A stretch of DNA of 64,000 nt from a bacterium (GTDB lineage: Bacteria > SM23-81 > DAOVCL01). The notes under the pieces were generated by a model. The model had not been told where the DNA came from. It was given only the letters and a program-made list of their open reading frames with translations, and made no database searches. The stretch is taken from positions 44,671 to 108,670 of the forward strand of contig JAOZPP010000001.1 in assembly GCA_029932675.1 (NCBI GenBank). The letters run 5' to 3'. Position numbers and translations under genes: made by a program. Below are positions 8,173 through 17,421 of this stretch, piece by piece; within the stretch, counting starts at the first letter, position 1; each line of letters begins with the position of its first letter.

Positions 8173-9006
8173 TCAAGGCAACAAAAGATGAGGGCATCTG
8201 CAAATAAGCTGATTTAGATGATCAGGTGTAAGAAAAAAGTAGTTAACAGACTTGTTACCAATTAAATGTTCTCTTAGCTTGTATCCATCAAACCAGTAGG
8301 ATTTGTACCCAACCTCATAGAGAATGTGTAAAAGCTCCCAGGCTGTTGAACCTTCCTTATCTGGATCCGAAGAAAGCTCGATGAGCCAAGCAGGCTTAAA
8401 TCTTGTAATAATTTCTGAAGCGCCCTTGATAACCGCCAATTCATGACCCTCCACATCACACTTAATGAACGAGACCCCCTTTTTGAAACTTGTAATCAAA
8501 CTATCAAGAGATTTGAGCTTCACAGTAAAATTCCTGGAGGTGCTATCTCGTTTCTTTCCATTTACAAGCCTAGCCTGATAGAAATTAGACCCACCAAAAT
8601 CATATTTAGGTACCTCCATCTTACCTAAACCTTCTTTGTCCGAGATCGCATAATTAAAGAGCTCAACATTGGGTAGAGAAAGCCTCTTGACACACCAAGA
8701 TAATATTGTGAATGTTTCTGGAACTGGCTCTATACTGATAACATGTCCCGAACTGGAAACTAAATCTGAAAGCACCGTAGTATACCAACCAACATTGGCT
8801 CCAATATCAATAACGGTTTCGCCCTTACCTACAATATATCTAAGGATTTTTAAGTCAGGTTCGTTCCTATTCCCAAATTTCTTAAGTGAGTTAAGATAGT
8901 GTAACCTTTTTAGCCAGATTATTGCTCTATTTGGCAATATACTCAGAAAAATCCCCTTAAGTTTTCGCTCGATTGGCATGTCTTTCACGAATCTAATTTG
9001 ACTCAT
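8173..9006 (-). CDS. FkbM family methyltransferase
   Basis: This 277-residue SAM-dependent O-methyltransferase of the FkbM family has motif I VIDIGANVGWYTTVL at about residue 66, then ISIEPVPETF and the family signature FIKCDVEGHELAVIKGA near residue 180. In exopolysaccharide loci these enzymes usually methylate a sugar hydroxyl. It lies 9 bp downstream of a GT4 gene, in the same direction. Confidence 0.88.
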   Translation of the reverse strand: MSQIRFVKDMPIERKLKGIFLSILPNRAIIWLKRLHYLNSLKKFGNRNEPDLKILRYIVGKGETVIDIGANVGWYTTVLSDLVSSSGHVISIEPVPETFTILSWCVKRLSLPNVELFNYAISDKEGLGKMEVPKYDFGGSNFYQARLVNGKKRDSTSRNFTVKLKSLDSLITSFKKGVSFIKCDVEGHELAVIKGASEIITRFKPAWLIELSSDPDKEGSTAWELLHILYEVGYKSYWFDGYKLREHLIGNKSVNYFFLTPDHLNQLICRCPHLLLP

Positions 9007-9014
9007 CTATAGGC

Positions 9015-10166
9015 TCAAATTGTATTATGCTTAACTAAAAGTTCGCTATAAACCTCTTCATATTTTTGGGTCATAACTTCTGCCGAAAATTCATTTAACA
9101 CTAATTGGTAACCTCTATCAGCCAATTCACAAGATTTTTTCTCATCACCAAGAAGTTCAAGAGTAGAATTAGTCAAAGCATCTACATCTTTGGGTTCCAA
9201 TAAAATACCAGTTCTTCCGTTCTGAACAATTTTTGAAACGGCTCCTACATTAGTAGCAATTACCGGAACTTTTGCCGCTAATGCTTCAAGAACAACCATC
9301 GGTAATCCTTCATCAAGAGAAGTGGAAACAAAGAGATCTATTGTATTATATATTTCATTGATGTCGCTCCTTACTCCAGTGAAAATCACTTTGCTCGCAA
9401 TACCCAAATTTTCAGTTAACCTTTCTAAATCTTTCCTCAATATCCCATCCCCCACTATCAAAAAGATAACATCGTTTCTAATAGCTAATACACGCTTAGC
9501 AGCCTGAAGTAGATATTTATATCCTTTCTGCTCAGTTAGACGCCCCACAGTTCCCACTATTTTGCATCTTTTTTCATCTATCTGAAATTCCTTTATAAGT
9601 TTTCGTGATTTCCTATCGTTTGAGGTGAATTTCCCTGTATCAACTCCATTATAGATAGTCCGTATTTTCACATCCGAAACCCCTCTATCTAACAAATCCT
9701 GATGAATGGCATCTGACACCGCTATTATCTTATCGAAAAACTTGAGAGTAAGAGAATCTATTGCTCTATAAAAGGCCATTTTGCCGCTTTTGTTTGGCCA
9801 CAGGTGGTCAGTAGAAATCAATTTGAGTTTTAAACCCACAGATGCGAGTAATCCTATGAGATTTGCTTTATAATCATGGCAGTGTAATATTTTAATCTTG
9901 TTGGTCTTTATGATCTCTCGAACTGCCTTAACACAGGTTAAGTCATACGGAGACCTCAAATCAATCCTGAAATTAGTGATATTCAAGTTCTCCGCGTAGT
10001 CCAACATCTCTACTCTTTCATCCCTTGGATCTTTGAAGCAAAGGACTATAGGTTTAAACTTTCGTGGGCTGGCAAACTTTGTCAAAGCTAAAATTACATT
10101 TTCAGCCCCAAATAATCCACCACTACTTCTCAAATGCATTATATTAACCATATAGATCTTAGACAA
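9015..10166 (-). CDS. Glycosyltransferase family 4
   Basis: This GT4 enzyme has 383 residues. The N-terminal acceptor domain starts with a glycine-rich loop (RSSGGLFGAENV) and contains ILHCHDYKANLIG. The C-terminal nucleotide-sugar domain has VGTVGRLTEQKGYKYLLQA, the EX7E-type block STSLDEGLPMVVLEALAAK and NGRTGILLEP. It probably adds one sugar of the repeat unit on the cytosolic face. It is 12 bp from the GT2 gene and 8 bp from the FkbM gene, so it sits in one operon. Confidence 0.9.
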   Translation of the reverse strand: MSKIYMVNIMHLRSSGGLFGAENVILALTKFASPRKFKPIVLCFKDPRDERVEMLDYAENLNITNFRIDLRSPYDLTCVKAVREIIKTNKIKILHCHDYKANLIGLLASVGLKLKLISTDHLWPNKSGKMAFYRAIDSLTLKFFDKIIAVSDAIHQDLLDRGVSDVKIRTIYNGVDTGKFTSNDRKSRKLIKEFQIDEKRCKIVGTVGRLTEQKGYKYLLQAAKRVLAIRNDVIFLIVGDGILRKDLERLTENLGIASKVIFTGVRSDINEIYNTIDLFVSTSLDEGLPMVVLEALAAKVPVIATNVGAVSKIVQNGRTGILLEPKDVDALTNSTLELLGDEKKSCELADRGYQLVLNEFSAEVMTQKYEEVYSELLVKHNTI

Positions 10167-10178
10167 TCTATGTTGCAG

Positions 10179-11321
10179 CTAAGTTCTGCTTGAGGGTTCC
10201 CACGCAGCAAATTTCTTTCCGCATAGCAGCTTTATCCACGCAGAAAGAATTGCTAAATTAGAAATAAAGAAAAAAAGTGGAATCTTGTAGATAGCTGAGA
10301 GTTGTTTCCCTTCCTTCTCTCTGATGTAGCCAAAAATAGTCAGGGCAAAAAAGAGAAGTTGGATTAGAAAAATCAACACATAGAAAATACTATTTTTCTC
10401 ACAAAAAGTCAAACACATACTGCTGAGGAAAAAGATTATGTATAAAAATGGGACAACCCATCTCATCAGTTTATGACTTAGTAGTTGGATAGAGAAAAAA
10501 CCATACCTCAAGGGGTTCAATAGCTCTCTCTTAGCGACTAATACCCTCAGCCCCCTTGCTACTGTCCTCACCTTTCTTTGAAACTCTGCGGTTGAGGAAG
10601 AAAGAACCCTATAGTATCCTATTGCTTGATGATCAATAATACTTCGGTACCCTTTCTTGACAGTTGACAAAACTGCAAGGAAATCACTAGGTAGTTCCGA
10701 TGGCCACTCTTGACATAGTCCCTTGCGTATTACAAAAAATGAACCACTTAATCCCACCAAAGAGTAGATTTTACTTTCCAATTTTCTCAAGAACATCTCG
10801 TATCTTACATAAAAGCCTTCACCTTCTGATTCGGAATTTAAAATTTTATCTACACTACTTACACAGCCAACTGTTCTGTCATTGAAATTTCTTACTATAT
10901 TGCGAAGAGCATCCTTATTTAGCATTATGGAAGCATCGGTGAGAACCAATATTTCTCCTTTGGCCTCCTTTATCGCTTCCCTTTGAGCGGATTCTTTCCC
11001 TCTTCTTTCTGGTATGGAAATGAGTTTAACTCCTCTCTTTTCAAATTCAGAAACAATTTCGTCTGTTTTATCATCTGAGCAATCAGAGGCAACTATTATC
11101 TCAAGTTTATCTTCAGGATAATCTTGAGACAGGCTATTTTCGAGCTTTTCTCGGATAACTTTTTCTTCATTATGAACTGCTATAATCAAACTAACATCAG
11201 GGAAAATATCTGCCTGTTCGACATCTTGGTGCTTGAAAAGGGAAACAACCATCAACAGCAAAGGATAACCTAAGTAAGCGTAAAAAATGCCAAAAGCCGA
11301 CAGCCAAAATAACCATTTCAA
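10179..11321 (-). CDS. Membrane glycosyltransferase family 2
   Basis: This 380-residue processive-type GT2 has an N-terminal membrane helix and a GT-A catalytic domain: VSLIIAVHNEEKVI at about 43-56, IIVASDCSDDKTDEIV, and the metal-binding region VLTDASIM. GLSGSFFVIRK follows, and three C-terminal membrane helices come after residue 280. The usual QxxRW is replaced by FQRKVRTVARGL. Such proteins start or extend polymers using UDP-sugars at the inner membrane. It is separated from the DegT gene by 79 bp containing a TCCTGT-type repeat. Confidence 0.87.
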   Translation of the reverse strand: MKWLFWLSAFGIFYAYLGYPLLLMVVSLFKHQDVEQADIFPDVSLIIAVHNEEKVIREKLENSLSQDYPEDKLEIIVASDCSDDKTDEIVSEFEKRGVKLISIPERRGKESAQREAIKEAKGEILVLTDASIMLNKDALRNIVRNFNDRTVGCVSSVDKILNSESEGEGFYVRYEMFLRKLESKIYSLVGLSGSFFVIRKGLCQEWPSELPSDFLAVLSTVKKGYRSIIDHQAIGYYRVLSSSTAEFQRKVRTVARGLRVLVAKRELLNPLRYGFFSIQLLSHKLMRWVVPFLYIIFFLSSMCLTFCEKNSIFYVLIFLIQLLFFALTIFGYIREKEGKQLSAIYKIPLFFFISNLAILSAWIKLLCGKKFAAWEPSSRT

Positions 11322-11400
11322 ACTTTGACCTCCTATATCTCATTCTCATTAGACAGGATTTACCGGATGATCAGGATAATAGAAAATCAATTTAGTAATA

Positions 11401-12636
11401 CTACCCAAAATCTATAAGAAACTTAAAGATAGACTCTATATCCGTGCTGGTGACATATTTATGTGTAGGTAAGGTCAAAATTCTTTCCGCCAAGAATTTC
11501 GCCTGGGGGCAATTTACTGCATTGCCAGCAAGATATTTTCCAATTCGAGGGATCTCAGCGATGGATTTTGGATACATCGTGGAGGCCCCTAAACCCGAAC
11601 TGGAAAGAGTTTTATATAGTTTCGACCGCAAGCTCTCATTCTTAAGGATCAATGGAAATCTAAGGTAAACGGGATCGCCATTCTCAATTGGCAAAGGATA
11701 TGAAATATTCTTGTTCTGTTTAATCCTCCTCATTATCAAATCAGCGATCCTTTTCCTCTGCTGATTAAGTCCATCTAACCTTTCTATTTGAGATATACCC
11801 AGAGCTGATTGGAACCTGCTGGGTTTTTGGATTTTGAAATTAGGATCAAATTTGGAAACACCCAATTGAAGAAAAGGCAATTTTTCGGGGAACCAATAGA
11901 GCCGAGGGCGAAGAAACGCCGAATACAGCAAAGCCTTGATGAGAAACTCTACATCTTTCAGTAATCCCGCTTCTGGTAACTCCAATAGGTATTTCTCAAT
12001 TAACGATGCAATCCTATCGGAATTGGTGACTATAACTCCTCCTCCCAGAGTAGTAACATTTTTCCCTCTGCCCAGACTGAAGAAGCCTACATCCCCCAAG
12101 GTCCCACAGCATTTCTCCTCAATCTTTGCTCCAAACGCCTGAGCAGCATCATCAACCACAAACACATTGTTGTGCTGAGCTATCTCACAGATTCTCTTTA
12201 GATCACTGGGCAATCCAAATAGGCTGCTGGGAACAATACAGAGGACATCACTGTAGTCTGTCCCCTTTAGCTTCTCGTAATCAAAGTCCAAGGTTTTCAG
12301 ATCAATATCGCACAATTTGATTTTTAACCCGGCTCTGACAATCGCTGAGGGGACAGAAAAACAGGTATAAGCGGGGATTAGAGCTATATTCCTATTTTTA
12401 TCGGCTAATTGTGAAAGAGCTTTCAATATAAGGGTAAAACCGGCTCTACCGGAGGAAACTAAGAAAACATATTTGACTTGTAAGTAATCCCTTATCTCCT
12501 TTTTAAATCTCTCTCTGCAGGATTCCTTGGAAAAATAGAATTTTAAACTCTCCAATATCTCTTTGATAGCAATTGGTGTTCCTGCCGGCGGAAGGGACTT
12601 GAACATTCTTCTCCATCTATAGCTGACTTTATTCAC
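11401..12636 (-). CDS. DegT/DnrJ/EryC1/StrS aminotransferase
   Basis: This PLP-dependent sugar aminotransferase has 411 residues. SSGRAGFTLILKAL (about 61-74) is the cofactor phosphate region, VFVVDDAAQAFG holds the PLP-binding aspartate, and SLGRGKNVTTLGGG provides the lysine that forms the Schiff base. This family makes amino sugars from nucleotide-linked keto sugars, so the polymer probably contains an amino sugar. The lysine sits in GRGKN rather than the more usual H.KN setting, but the family call is firm. Confidence 0.9.
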   Translation of the reverse strand: MNKVSYRWRRMFKSLPPAGTPIAIKEILESLKFYFSKESCRERFKKEIRDYLQVKYVFLVSSGRAGFTLILKALSQLADKNRNIALIPAYTCFSVPSAIVRAGLKIKLCDIDLKTLDFDYEKLKGTDYSDVLCIVPSSLFGLPSDLKRICEIAQHNNVFVVDDAAQAFGAKIEEKCCGTLGDVGFFSLGRGKNVTTLGGGVIVTNSDRIASLIEKYLLELPEAGLLKDVEFLIKALLYSAFLRPRLYWFPEKLPFLQLGVSKFDPNFKIQKPSRFQSALGISQIERLDGLNQQRKRIADLIMRRIKQNKNISYPLPIENGDPVYLRFPLILKNESLRSKLYKTLSSSGLGASTMYPKSIAEIPRIGKYLAGNAVNCPQAKFLAERILTLPTHKYVTSTDIESIFKFLIDFG

Positions 12637-12654
12637 ATCGAAAGTTCCAATACC

Positions 12655-12910
12655 ATTAACTCATTTGACAGGATGAACAGGATTTACTGGATTTTTAATT
12701 TTCTCAAGGAAACACCGAAGGAGACGGAAAAGTTGACCTAAGAAGCGCAGATTCCGTAGATCGTAGTTCGTGGATCGTAAATCGCTGTTCGTCACTCGTA
12801 AATCGGCTAATAATTTCGTGAATTTTCGTGGCCCCCTAACGCATAATCCATATTTATCATTGTGCTTAATGAACGTTATTTATCCTATTCATCTTGTCAG
12901 CCCTGTTACA
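12655..12910. repeat. Composite palindromic repeat, left of toxin-antitoxin pair
   Basis: The left block begins TTGACAGGATGAACAGGATT (12665), followed by CTCAAGG and a CACCGAAGG-like stretch. A CGTAGATCGT micro-repeat follows at 12754-12806. The right block, at 12830-12908, reads CCCCTAACGCATAATCC, then TTAATGAACGTTATTTATCC and TTCATCTTGTCA. The outer blocks are roughly inverse to each other, so the whole could fold into a long imperfect hairpin. A direct copy lies at 13487-13665, on the other side of the toxin-antitoxin genes. Confidence 0.65.
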
Positions 12911-12913
12911 CTA

Positions 12914-13153
12914 TCAGGATGAACTATATTCAAGGACCTTACCAATCTCCTTCAATCTTCTCCTACCTCCCTTCAATTCGCTTTCCACCTTTTCCAAATA
13001 ACGAATGGTGCGTCGATCATAGTAATGCTCGCCACAACTCCGACAAACCGGGGTCTTAATGTTAACATAAACGACATCTTTACCAACTGAAATCACTTCT
13101 TTGACATCCATCACTTGAACATCTTCGCTATGACAAATTACACACCTCATCAC
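12914..13153 (-). CDS. YgiT-type zinc-finger antitoxin
   Basis: This 79-residue protein has two CxxC knuckles (RCVICHSEDV and PVCRSCGEHYYD). This is the N-terminal zinc module of MqsA/YgiT antitoxins, which normally holds the toxin. It ends in a basic helical tail (RYLEKVESELKGGRRR) without the full DNA-binding HTH of MqsA. Its start overlaps the stop of the toxin gene by 4 bp, so translation is coupled. It lies 4 bp from a repeat. Confidence 0.82.
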   Translation of the reverse strand: MMRCVICHSEDVQVMDVKEVISVGKDVVYVNIKTPVCRSCGEHYYDRRTIRYLEKVESELKGGRRRLKEIGKVLEYSSS

Positions 13154-13473
13154 GTCCTCCTTCTCCGATAATCAATCCATAATTTAGGATTAGGATGATA
13201 TACCGTAATGACGATTGTTAAATCTTCGTCTTTACCATATGCACATAGGATGTGCAATGGCCGGCTTTTGCGGGTCTTGCCAAACATCAAAACACTGGGA
13301 TAGGGTTTATCCCTCGGGTATTCCCGAATTACCTCCGCGCTACAGACCGCTTCGTAGACTTCGTTTTCTTTAATCTCACCAAACATCTCATTTCTCATCT
13401 CAACCCTTGCATGCTGAGTATAAAACACACGATTACTCTCAAAGCATCGCTGAATCTTCTTAACCCACTCCAT
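13150..13473 (-). CDS. DUF4258 toxin-like protein
   Basis: This small basic protein of 107 residues belongs to DUF4258, a RelE/MqsR-like fold that often pairs with YgiT-type zinc-finger partners. The signature is YTQHARVEMRNEM at about 19-31 and VITVYHPNPKLWI near the C-terminus. It is the first gene of a two-gene unit, with its partner overlapping by 4 bp. By analogy it would be an mRNA interferase toxin, but activity cannot be read from sequence. The pair interrupts the EPS gene order and is bracketed by repeats. Confidence 0.8.
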   Translation of the reverse strand: MEWVKKIQRCFESNRVFYTQHARVEMRNEMFGEIKENEVYEAVCSAEVIREYPRDKPYPSVLMFGKTRKSRPLHILCAYGKDEDLTIVITVYHPNPKLWIDYRRRRT

Positions 13474-13486
13474 TTCATTAACATTT

Positions 13487-13665
13487 ATTTTGACAGGATG
13501 AACAGGATTTACTGGATTTTTGACTTCCTCAAGGCAACACCAAATGGCACCGAAACGACCGAAAAATTATCACGCACATCCTTCCTTAGAACTTATTGAT
13601 ATTCAGTTGCTTTCGGTGTTTAATGAATATTATCCTGTCAATCCCTGTCTATCCTGTCTGAGTTT
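13487..13665. repeat. Composite palindromic repeat, right of toxin-antitoxin pair
   Basis: This is a direct copy of the repeat at 12655-12910. Its left block again reads TTGACAGGATGAACAGGATT (from 13490), followed by CTCAAGGCAACACC. The right block, 13597-13663, reads CTTTCGGTGTTTAATGAA, then TCCTGTCAATCCCTGTC. It lacks the internal CGTAG micro-repeat. Confidence 0.62.
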
Positions 13666-13670
13666 CCAAG

Positions 13671-14702
13671 TTAGGGAAAGTGTTTAACGATCTTTGGCCC
13701 AAAATGGTTTGCTACTGATAAGGGTAACTTCCTCCACAGTTTTATAGCCATTTTATACTTGGGATTGCTGGGGTTCAATGAGGGGATTTCGTCTATGGAG
13801 TTTAGATAATATTGCCAATGTAACTGCTTTATCTCCCCGCCCCACTGCTTTTTAAATTTAAAAGTCCCTGAATCCCAACTGGACCTGCCGAAATCAAAAT
13901 ATTTGAAGCCATTTTCACATCCATATTTTATTGCCTCCCAATATAATAAATCATTCGGACAATATCTAAAATAGGATCTTAAGGAAGAAGCAGAAGGAAT
14001 ATATACCCGGTCCTTCCATAGAAGCATTAGGGCACCGCCGACAACTTTCTTACCTAATTTAACCAAAATAACCTTGGTATCCAAAGGAAATTCTTGGATA
14101 ATGTTTTTGAACAGACTGTAACCCCAGACTGGTGTCCCCAGATCCCTCATATTCTCCCCAAAGACCCTGTAGAAATGTTTTAAGTGAGTTTCACCTCCGA
14201 TATCAACTTTCAATCCAGACTTTACGGCCTTCCTCACCTGGTTTCTTACCTTCGCCTTGAAACTTTTCCATATCTCCTCCGGGTTGGGTGTAAGGGGTAA
14301 AATAAATGTTACTTTGTCCTCTTTAGTTTTGAGACCCAAACCTGAACCATTAACAGACCTCATCTCCAAGAACTGGGCATTCTCCTTTTTGACAAATTCT
14401 ATTGCCTTAGTTAAGAGCAGTTCCTCAATTTCCTGGCTATCAGCACAGATTCCCCCATAGTCAATCCAAGGGAGGGAGATGAACAGTTTTCGTCTCAAGA
14501 TTCCTTTGATACAAACCATAGGGAAAATTCCTTTAATCCTCTCATTATCAATAGCCATAAGGTAGGAAGATTTGTGACCAAAGCTTCTCTCAAAAACTCT
14601 AAGCCAACCGATTCGATGGGCTATGGTGACCCGTGGGGATTTAGCCACATACTGCTCCCATAGTTTTTCATATTTATCGGAATAACGGACGATTCGTAAC
14701 AC
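13671..14702 (-). CDS. FemAB-like protein, exosortase-locus type
   Basis: This GNAT-fold FemAB-family transferase has 343 residues. It resembles the FemAB-related proteins found with PEP-CTERM/exosortase EPS loci; the C-terminal block KYFDFGRSSWDSGTFKFKKQ is characteristic. FemAB enzymes transfer aminoacyl groups, and in these loci the acceptor is unknown. N-terminal and C-terminal halves repeat the GNAT fold, with PNDLLYWEAIKYG near residue 255. A 194-bp gap containing a CGTAG micro-repeat separates it from the ligase gene upstream. Confidence 0.85.
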   Translation of the reverse strand: MLRIVRYSDKYEKLWEQYVAKSPRVTIAHRIGWLRVFERSFGHKSSYLMAIDNERIKGIFPMVCIKGILRRKLFISLPWIDYGGICADSQEIEELLLTKAIEFVKKENAQFLEMRSVNGSGLGLKTKEDKVTFILPLTPNPEEIWKSFKAKVRNQVRKAVKSGLKVDIGGETHLKHFYRVFGENMRDLGTPVWGYSLFKNIIQEFPLDTKVILVKLGKKVVGGALMLLWKDRVYIPSASSLRSYFRYCPNDLLYWEAIKYGCENGFKYFDFGRSSWDSGTFKFKKQWGGEIKQLHWQYYLNSIDEIPSLNPSNPKYKMAIKLWRKLPLSVANHFGPKIVKHFP

Positions 14703-14719
14703 GACGATTAACTCCTTAA

Positions 14720-14765
14720 TCTCGTAGATCGTGGATCGTTGCTCGTTGCTTGTTACTCGTAGGGA
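14720..14765. repeat. CGTAG/CGTT micro-repeat
   Basis: A run of units related to TCGTAGATCGTGGATCG lies between the ligase and FemAB genes. The same vocabulary recurs at 12754-12806, 18563-18583, 29549-29580, and in frame inside the C25 peptidase gene at 56270-56355. Confidence 0.7.
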
Positions 14766-14896
14766 TTTTAAGGTTTAGGTCTCTATGTCATTCGTCATCA
14801 GGGTTTTGGCATTAACTTGAGGCCCACACCAAAGTGCGGTAGAAGTCCTCTACTCAAGGCAATCTGAAAACTGATCTCTGACCCTATTAACCGATT

Positions 14897-16306
14897 CTAA
14901 GAACTATGCTCTATTCCCTGTCCGCTGAAAACTGAATTCTTAAGCATTACTGTTATTGCCGTAATTGTATATAAATGTGGATAATACAGAGCCGAGAGAA
15001 ATGTGGATGCCACCAAGAAACCTATCATACTCCCGTTAACGGAATTTCCCACATATTGACCAAATCCATACTGTGTATGTGATGAACTATAAATATGTGA
15101 AATGCGCCGGGTATCTCTGAAGTTAAAACAGAAAAAAGCTAAAAAGCAGAAAAACCCTATAATACCCAATTCTGACATCACCTGGGGAATTGTCCCGTGA
15201 AGGACTCGCCCCCATTGTGTATTTGGGTTACTTTTCCCTTTATAATACAAGGGAAGATAAATCCCATCGTTGCCAGCACCAACCCCAATGATAGGATGGT
15301 CTTTGAACATCTTAAAACCGGCTTTCCAATATTCCCTCCTTGTTTCAGCCGTTCCTTGAGTGGTATTTCTTATAGATTTCAGTTCCTCCACATACTTCTT
15401 GGGAACAAGAACACTGAAAGCAATTATGAAAATTGAACCCACCAAGACAGCACGAATCTTTTGAGGACTTTTCCACCAACAGTACCCCAAAACTGCTACC
15501 AAGCCGATAAATCCGCCACGTGACATTGTAAAGACAATACAAAGTATATACAAAAAGAGCAGAAACAAAGCAGAAAGTCTTTTTAGCTGGGTCTTTGCAT
15601 GAAAAACTAAGAAATAGGAAAAGGGTAGGATAACAACTAATGCCAAAGCCAAATCATTTTCGTCACTGAGGAAATCACCTAAAACGATTCCAGTAGTCCC
15701 CCAAGGGTTCCCTGCTAAATATTGATAAATACCCTTAATAGCTATGTAACCATAAATGATCAGCAACATCCAGATAAACTTTTTTAGTTTGTCTTCGGTT
15801 TTTATCAAATTGGTAGCCAAGAAAAAGGTAACAAAGAGCAACATCATTGAATAAAAGGTGCGGTAGGCCCAGAAATTGTTCCTGGCGGTAAGAACCGTCA
15901 AACCAATAAGTGCCATATAAAAAAGAAACACCCAGCTTTGATTAGTCCAGATTACTCTCCTCTTTTTTGTAACGAAACTCAACAGAAAGGAGACAAAAAC
16001 AACAATCGTAGTCAGCATTGCTATCCGCAACGGAGCCAACTGAGGAAATTGGTCCTGGGGACGAGCATATTCAATGAAATAGACTGCCATAATTCCCCAC
16101 ACTGGATACTTTATTATCCAAAAAAAGATAACTATCCCAGGAATTAAAACAATAGGCAAAACTGAAGAAAATTTAAGAGGCAAACGTAATAAGATAGCAC
16201 CTAACAGTATGGAAAGTAGTATAATTAAAGGGATTTTTAGTTTAGACAAGGTAAGGTGCCAACTAAGACCAAACCCTCTACTTGCATTAGTATTCCTTTT
16301 ATACAT
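14897..16306 (-). CDS. O-antigen ligase/polymerase (Wzy-like)
   Basis: This integral membrane protein has 469 residues and about 11 membrane helices. It carries the O-antigen ligase (Wzy_C) domain, with the typical large periplasmic loop including REYWKAGFKMFKDHPIIGVG and a following HGTIPQVMSELGIIG. It would polymerise undecaprenyl-linked repeat units or ligate the finished chain at the periplasmic face. Its position among flippase, glycosyltransferases and Wza/Wzc supports the polymerase role. Wzy and WaaL cannot be separated by sequence alone. Confidence 0.85.
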   Translation of the reverse strand: MYKRNTNASRGFGLSWHLTLSKLKIPLIILLSILLGAILLRLPLKFSSVLPIVLIPGIVIFFWIIKYPVWGIMAVYFIEYARPQDQFPQLAPLRIAMLTTIVVFVSFLLSFVTKKRRVIWTNQSWVFLFYMALIGLTVLTARNNFWAYRTFYSMMLLFVTFFLATNLIKTEDKLKKFIWMLLIIYGYIAIKGIYQYLAGNPWGTTGIVLGDFLSDENDLALALVVILPFSYFLVFHAKTQLKRLSALFLLFLYILCIVFTMSRGGFIGLVAVLGYCWWKSPQKIRAVLVGSIFIIAFSVLVPKKYVEELKSIRNTTQGTAETRREYWKAGFKMFKDHPIIGVGAGNDGIYLPLYYKGKSNPNTQWGRVLHGTIPQVMSELGIIGFFCFLAFFCFNFRDTRRISHIYSSSHTQYGFGQYVGNSVNGSMIGFLVASTFLSALYYPHLYTITAITVMLKNSVFSGQGIEHSS

Positions 16307-16433
16307 AGGTCAAGACGGAAAGAATCACCTTTCCCTTTCCAGCTCCCTCCGTAAATTTGCCAGCTCGATGAAAGAGCTAAATTTAGCACCATTACTTCAA
16401 TGATCTCATTAACGCTCCTCAAAGTATCTATAT

Positions 16434-17408
16434 CTATATTACTCTACTTGTCTTTCTACTGAAAACAAACAAAACAAATCCAAAAACAATAATACTCCAA
16501 TAACTTATTACCCGATCCAAAATAGCCACTGAGAAGGCAACCTCCTTATCAAAGTTAAAAAATAACAAAATCCCCATTATGGCAAACTCAACTGCGCCCA
16601 ACCCAGCAGGAGAAATGGGTATCGCTGTTAATAACGCGGAGGCAAGGGCAACAAAGGTTATTAGCGACAACCGGACTTCCAAGTGTAAAGAGTGTGTTAC
16701 GAAAAATAACCTTCCTATCTCCAGTAACCAGATGAGAAGGGTAAAACAGGCAAGCAACGGGACTCTTTTGATGGAATTGATTGTTCCCTCTTCAAAGCGA
16801 CCATAAATATCTTCAATCTTGCCAGGAAGTATTTTCCTTATAAATCTATCAAAATACCTCATAGACAAAAGAACGAGAACAAAAATTACTACGATTGAAA
16901 ATCCGGCTCCAAAAAGAGAAAGAATTTTAGGAGGGAGTTTACTTCTAAAACTCAATAGACCAGCAAATCCAAATAGAACGAAAAGAATCAGCATATCAGA
17001 AACCCTCTCCACAAAGATTGATCCCATAGTCTTTGATAATGAAAAATCATAATTTTTTTTAACAAGATAAGCTCTATACAAATCTCCCAACTTAGCCGGT
17101 ATAACACAATTGGTAAACCAGGAAATAAAAAGTATCTCAGTAGCATCTTTTCTCGAAGCCCTAAAACCTGCATTTGTCAAGATCATCCTCCACCTAATTC
17201 CCCTAATGGGCACGGTAAAATAGAACACTACAAAAGCCATAAAATATAAAAACCAGTTTGTTTTCTCTAAAATTCTTATCGTTTTATGAGTGTCAATTCG
17301 GGTATATAAAAAATACAATATTATAAAAGCTGCCGAAAAGGAAATTAATGTTTTTAGGCTAAAGAATTTCTTCCTTAGCGAAACTCCTTTGACAGAACTA
17401 TCATTCAT
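16434..17408 (-). CDS. Lysylphosphatidylglycerol synthase-like flippase domain protein
   Basis: This polytopic membrane protein of the UPF0104/AglD/MprF-N family has about eight helices. Conserved parts are PIRGIRWRMIL, NCVIPAKLGDLYRAYLVKK, and the C-terminal PAGLGAVEFAIMGILL. Related proteins move lipids across the membrane or act with glycosyltransferases. The longest frame starts at 17456, inside the preceding GT4 gene. I prefer the ATG at 17408, which starts just after that gene's stop. Confidence 0.85.
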   Translation of the reverse strand: MNDSSVKGVSLRKKFFSLKTLISFSAAFIILYFLYTRIDTHKTIRILEKTNWFLYFMAFVVFYFTVPIRGIRWRMILTNAGFRASRKDATEILFISWFTNCVIPAKLGDLYRAYLVKKNYDFSLSKTMGSIFVERVSDMLILFVLFGFAGLLSFRSKLPPKILSLFGAGFSIVVIFVLVLLSMRYFDRFIRKILPGKIEDIYGRFEEGTINSIKRVPLLACFTLLIWLLEIGRLFFVTHSLHLEVRLSLITFVALASALLTAIPISPAGLGAVEFAIMGILLFFNFDKEVAFSVAILDRVISYWSIIVFGFVLFVFSRKTSRVI

Positions 17409-17421
17409 AATTAATATCTCG

